The notes under the pieces: generated by a model
Databases searched by the model: none
Seen by the model: only the letters and a program-made list of their open reading frames with translations
What the model was told of the DNA's origin: nothing
Position numbers and translations under genes: made by a program
Shown here: piece after piece, positions 30,160 to 30,265 of the stretch
Layout of the letters: every line of letters starts with the position of its first letter
Position numbering within the stretch: the stretch's first letter is position 1
DNA from: JBAVVD01 sp049697115
Lineage (GTDB): Bacteria > Acidobacteriota > Aminicenantia > Aminicenantales > UBA4085
Assembly: GCA_049697115.1 (NCBI GenBank)
Contig: JBAVVD010000032.1
Location: 1 to 30,265 of the forward strand
Length of the DNA: 30,265 bases
Direction: 5' to 3'

Positions 30160-30265
30160 CTATTTAACAAGGTTTGGCAGAAATGATTTCACGTAGCGTA
30201 TTTTATCATAAAAGCCTAACCGATGGGCAGTCAGTGCCACAAGCAACACGGTAATATGGGCGATC
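30160..30265 (-). CDS. Possible 3' end of a gene entering from the right, unknown function
   Basis: Reading the minus strand from the window edge gives 34 codons of plausible protein ending in TAG (30162-30160). The residues include a hydrophobic stretch (IAHITVLLVALTAHRLG) and the basic tail DKIRYVKSFLPNLVK. It would converge with the hydroxylase operon. It is too short to identify and could be chance. Confidence 0.35.
   Translation of the reverse strand, partial: IAHITVLLVALTAHRLGFYDKIRYVKSFLPNLVK

Overview
The window looks like a chromosomal segment of a Gram-negative bacterium that secretes many proteins. Evidence for an outer membrane includes a TonB-dependent receptor, a protein ending in a predicted outer-membrane beta-barrel, a small predicted outer-membrane protein, and many Sec- or Tat-type signal peptides. 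The mix (S9 and M55 peptidases, PD40/TolB propellers, a multihaem cytochrome, a secreted nitroreductase-like protein, Tat-exported molybdenum hydroxylase) resembles uncultivated lineages such as Aminicenantes/Acidobacteriota relatives. That placement is inference and has not been tested by any search. No phage, insertion sequence, CRISPR array or rRNA was seen.

Layout. 1-7017: an S9 prolyl-oligopeptidase-type peptidase behind a promoter with a perfect palindrome; a large metallopeptidase/TolB-propeller/barrel protein; a 5'-truncated sugar-nucleotide epimerase remnant; and a small secreted protein built from two 104-residue repeats with conserved histidines. 7018-13029: a predicted outer-membrane protein and a ClC chloride transporter on the minus strand, a Tat-exported M24-fold protein with a degraded metal site, and a membrane M48 peptidase with two C-terminal zinc ribbons. 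13181-18737: a trehalose region with TreT followed by a fused OtsA-OtsB protein, then a TonB-dependent receptor. 18870-21957: a D-aminopeptidase (M55) and an eight-haem cytochrome c, flanked by two 42-base direct repeats, the second of which is the leader of a sugar nucleotidyltransferase gene. 22019-25281: homoserine dehydrogenase, a Cys/Met-metabolism PLP enzyme and an Lrp/AsnC regulator on the minus strand, the regulator having a consensus promoter and repeated TAATATTATT boxes. 25282-26063: a secreted SagB/nitroreductase-like protein and tRNA-Arg(TCG). 26064-29840: a non-coding stretch with a promoter and a possible structured RNA, then a membrane protein and a two-subunit molybdenum hydroxylase. 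29841-30265: mostly empty, with a possible gene 3' end entering from the right on the minus strand.

How the genes may work together. TreT (from NDP-glucose plus glucose) and OtsAB (via trehalose-6-phosphate) are two independent routes to trehalose placed side by side. Homoserine dehydrogenase and the PLP enzyme are consecutive in the aspartate-to-methionine/threonine branch, and the neighbouring Lrp-type regulator is a natural candidate controller. The molybdenum hydroxylase has a 2Fe-2S subunit and a Tat-tagged catalytic subunit but no FAD subunit, so its electrons probably leave to a cell-envelope acceptor. No single unmistakably new multi-gene system is visible. The best leads are the duplicated histidine protein, the metallopeptidase-propeller-barrel fusion, the M24 protein lacking its metal ligands, and the direct repeats around the M55/cytochrome pair.
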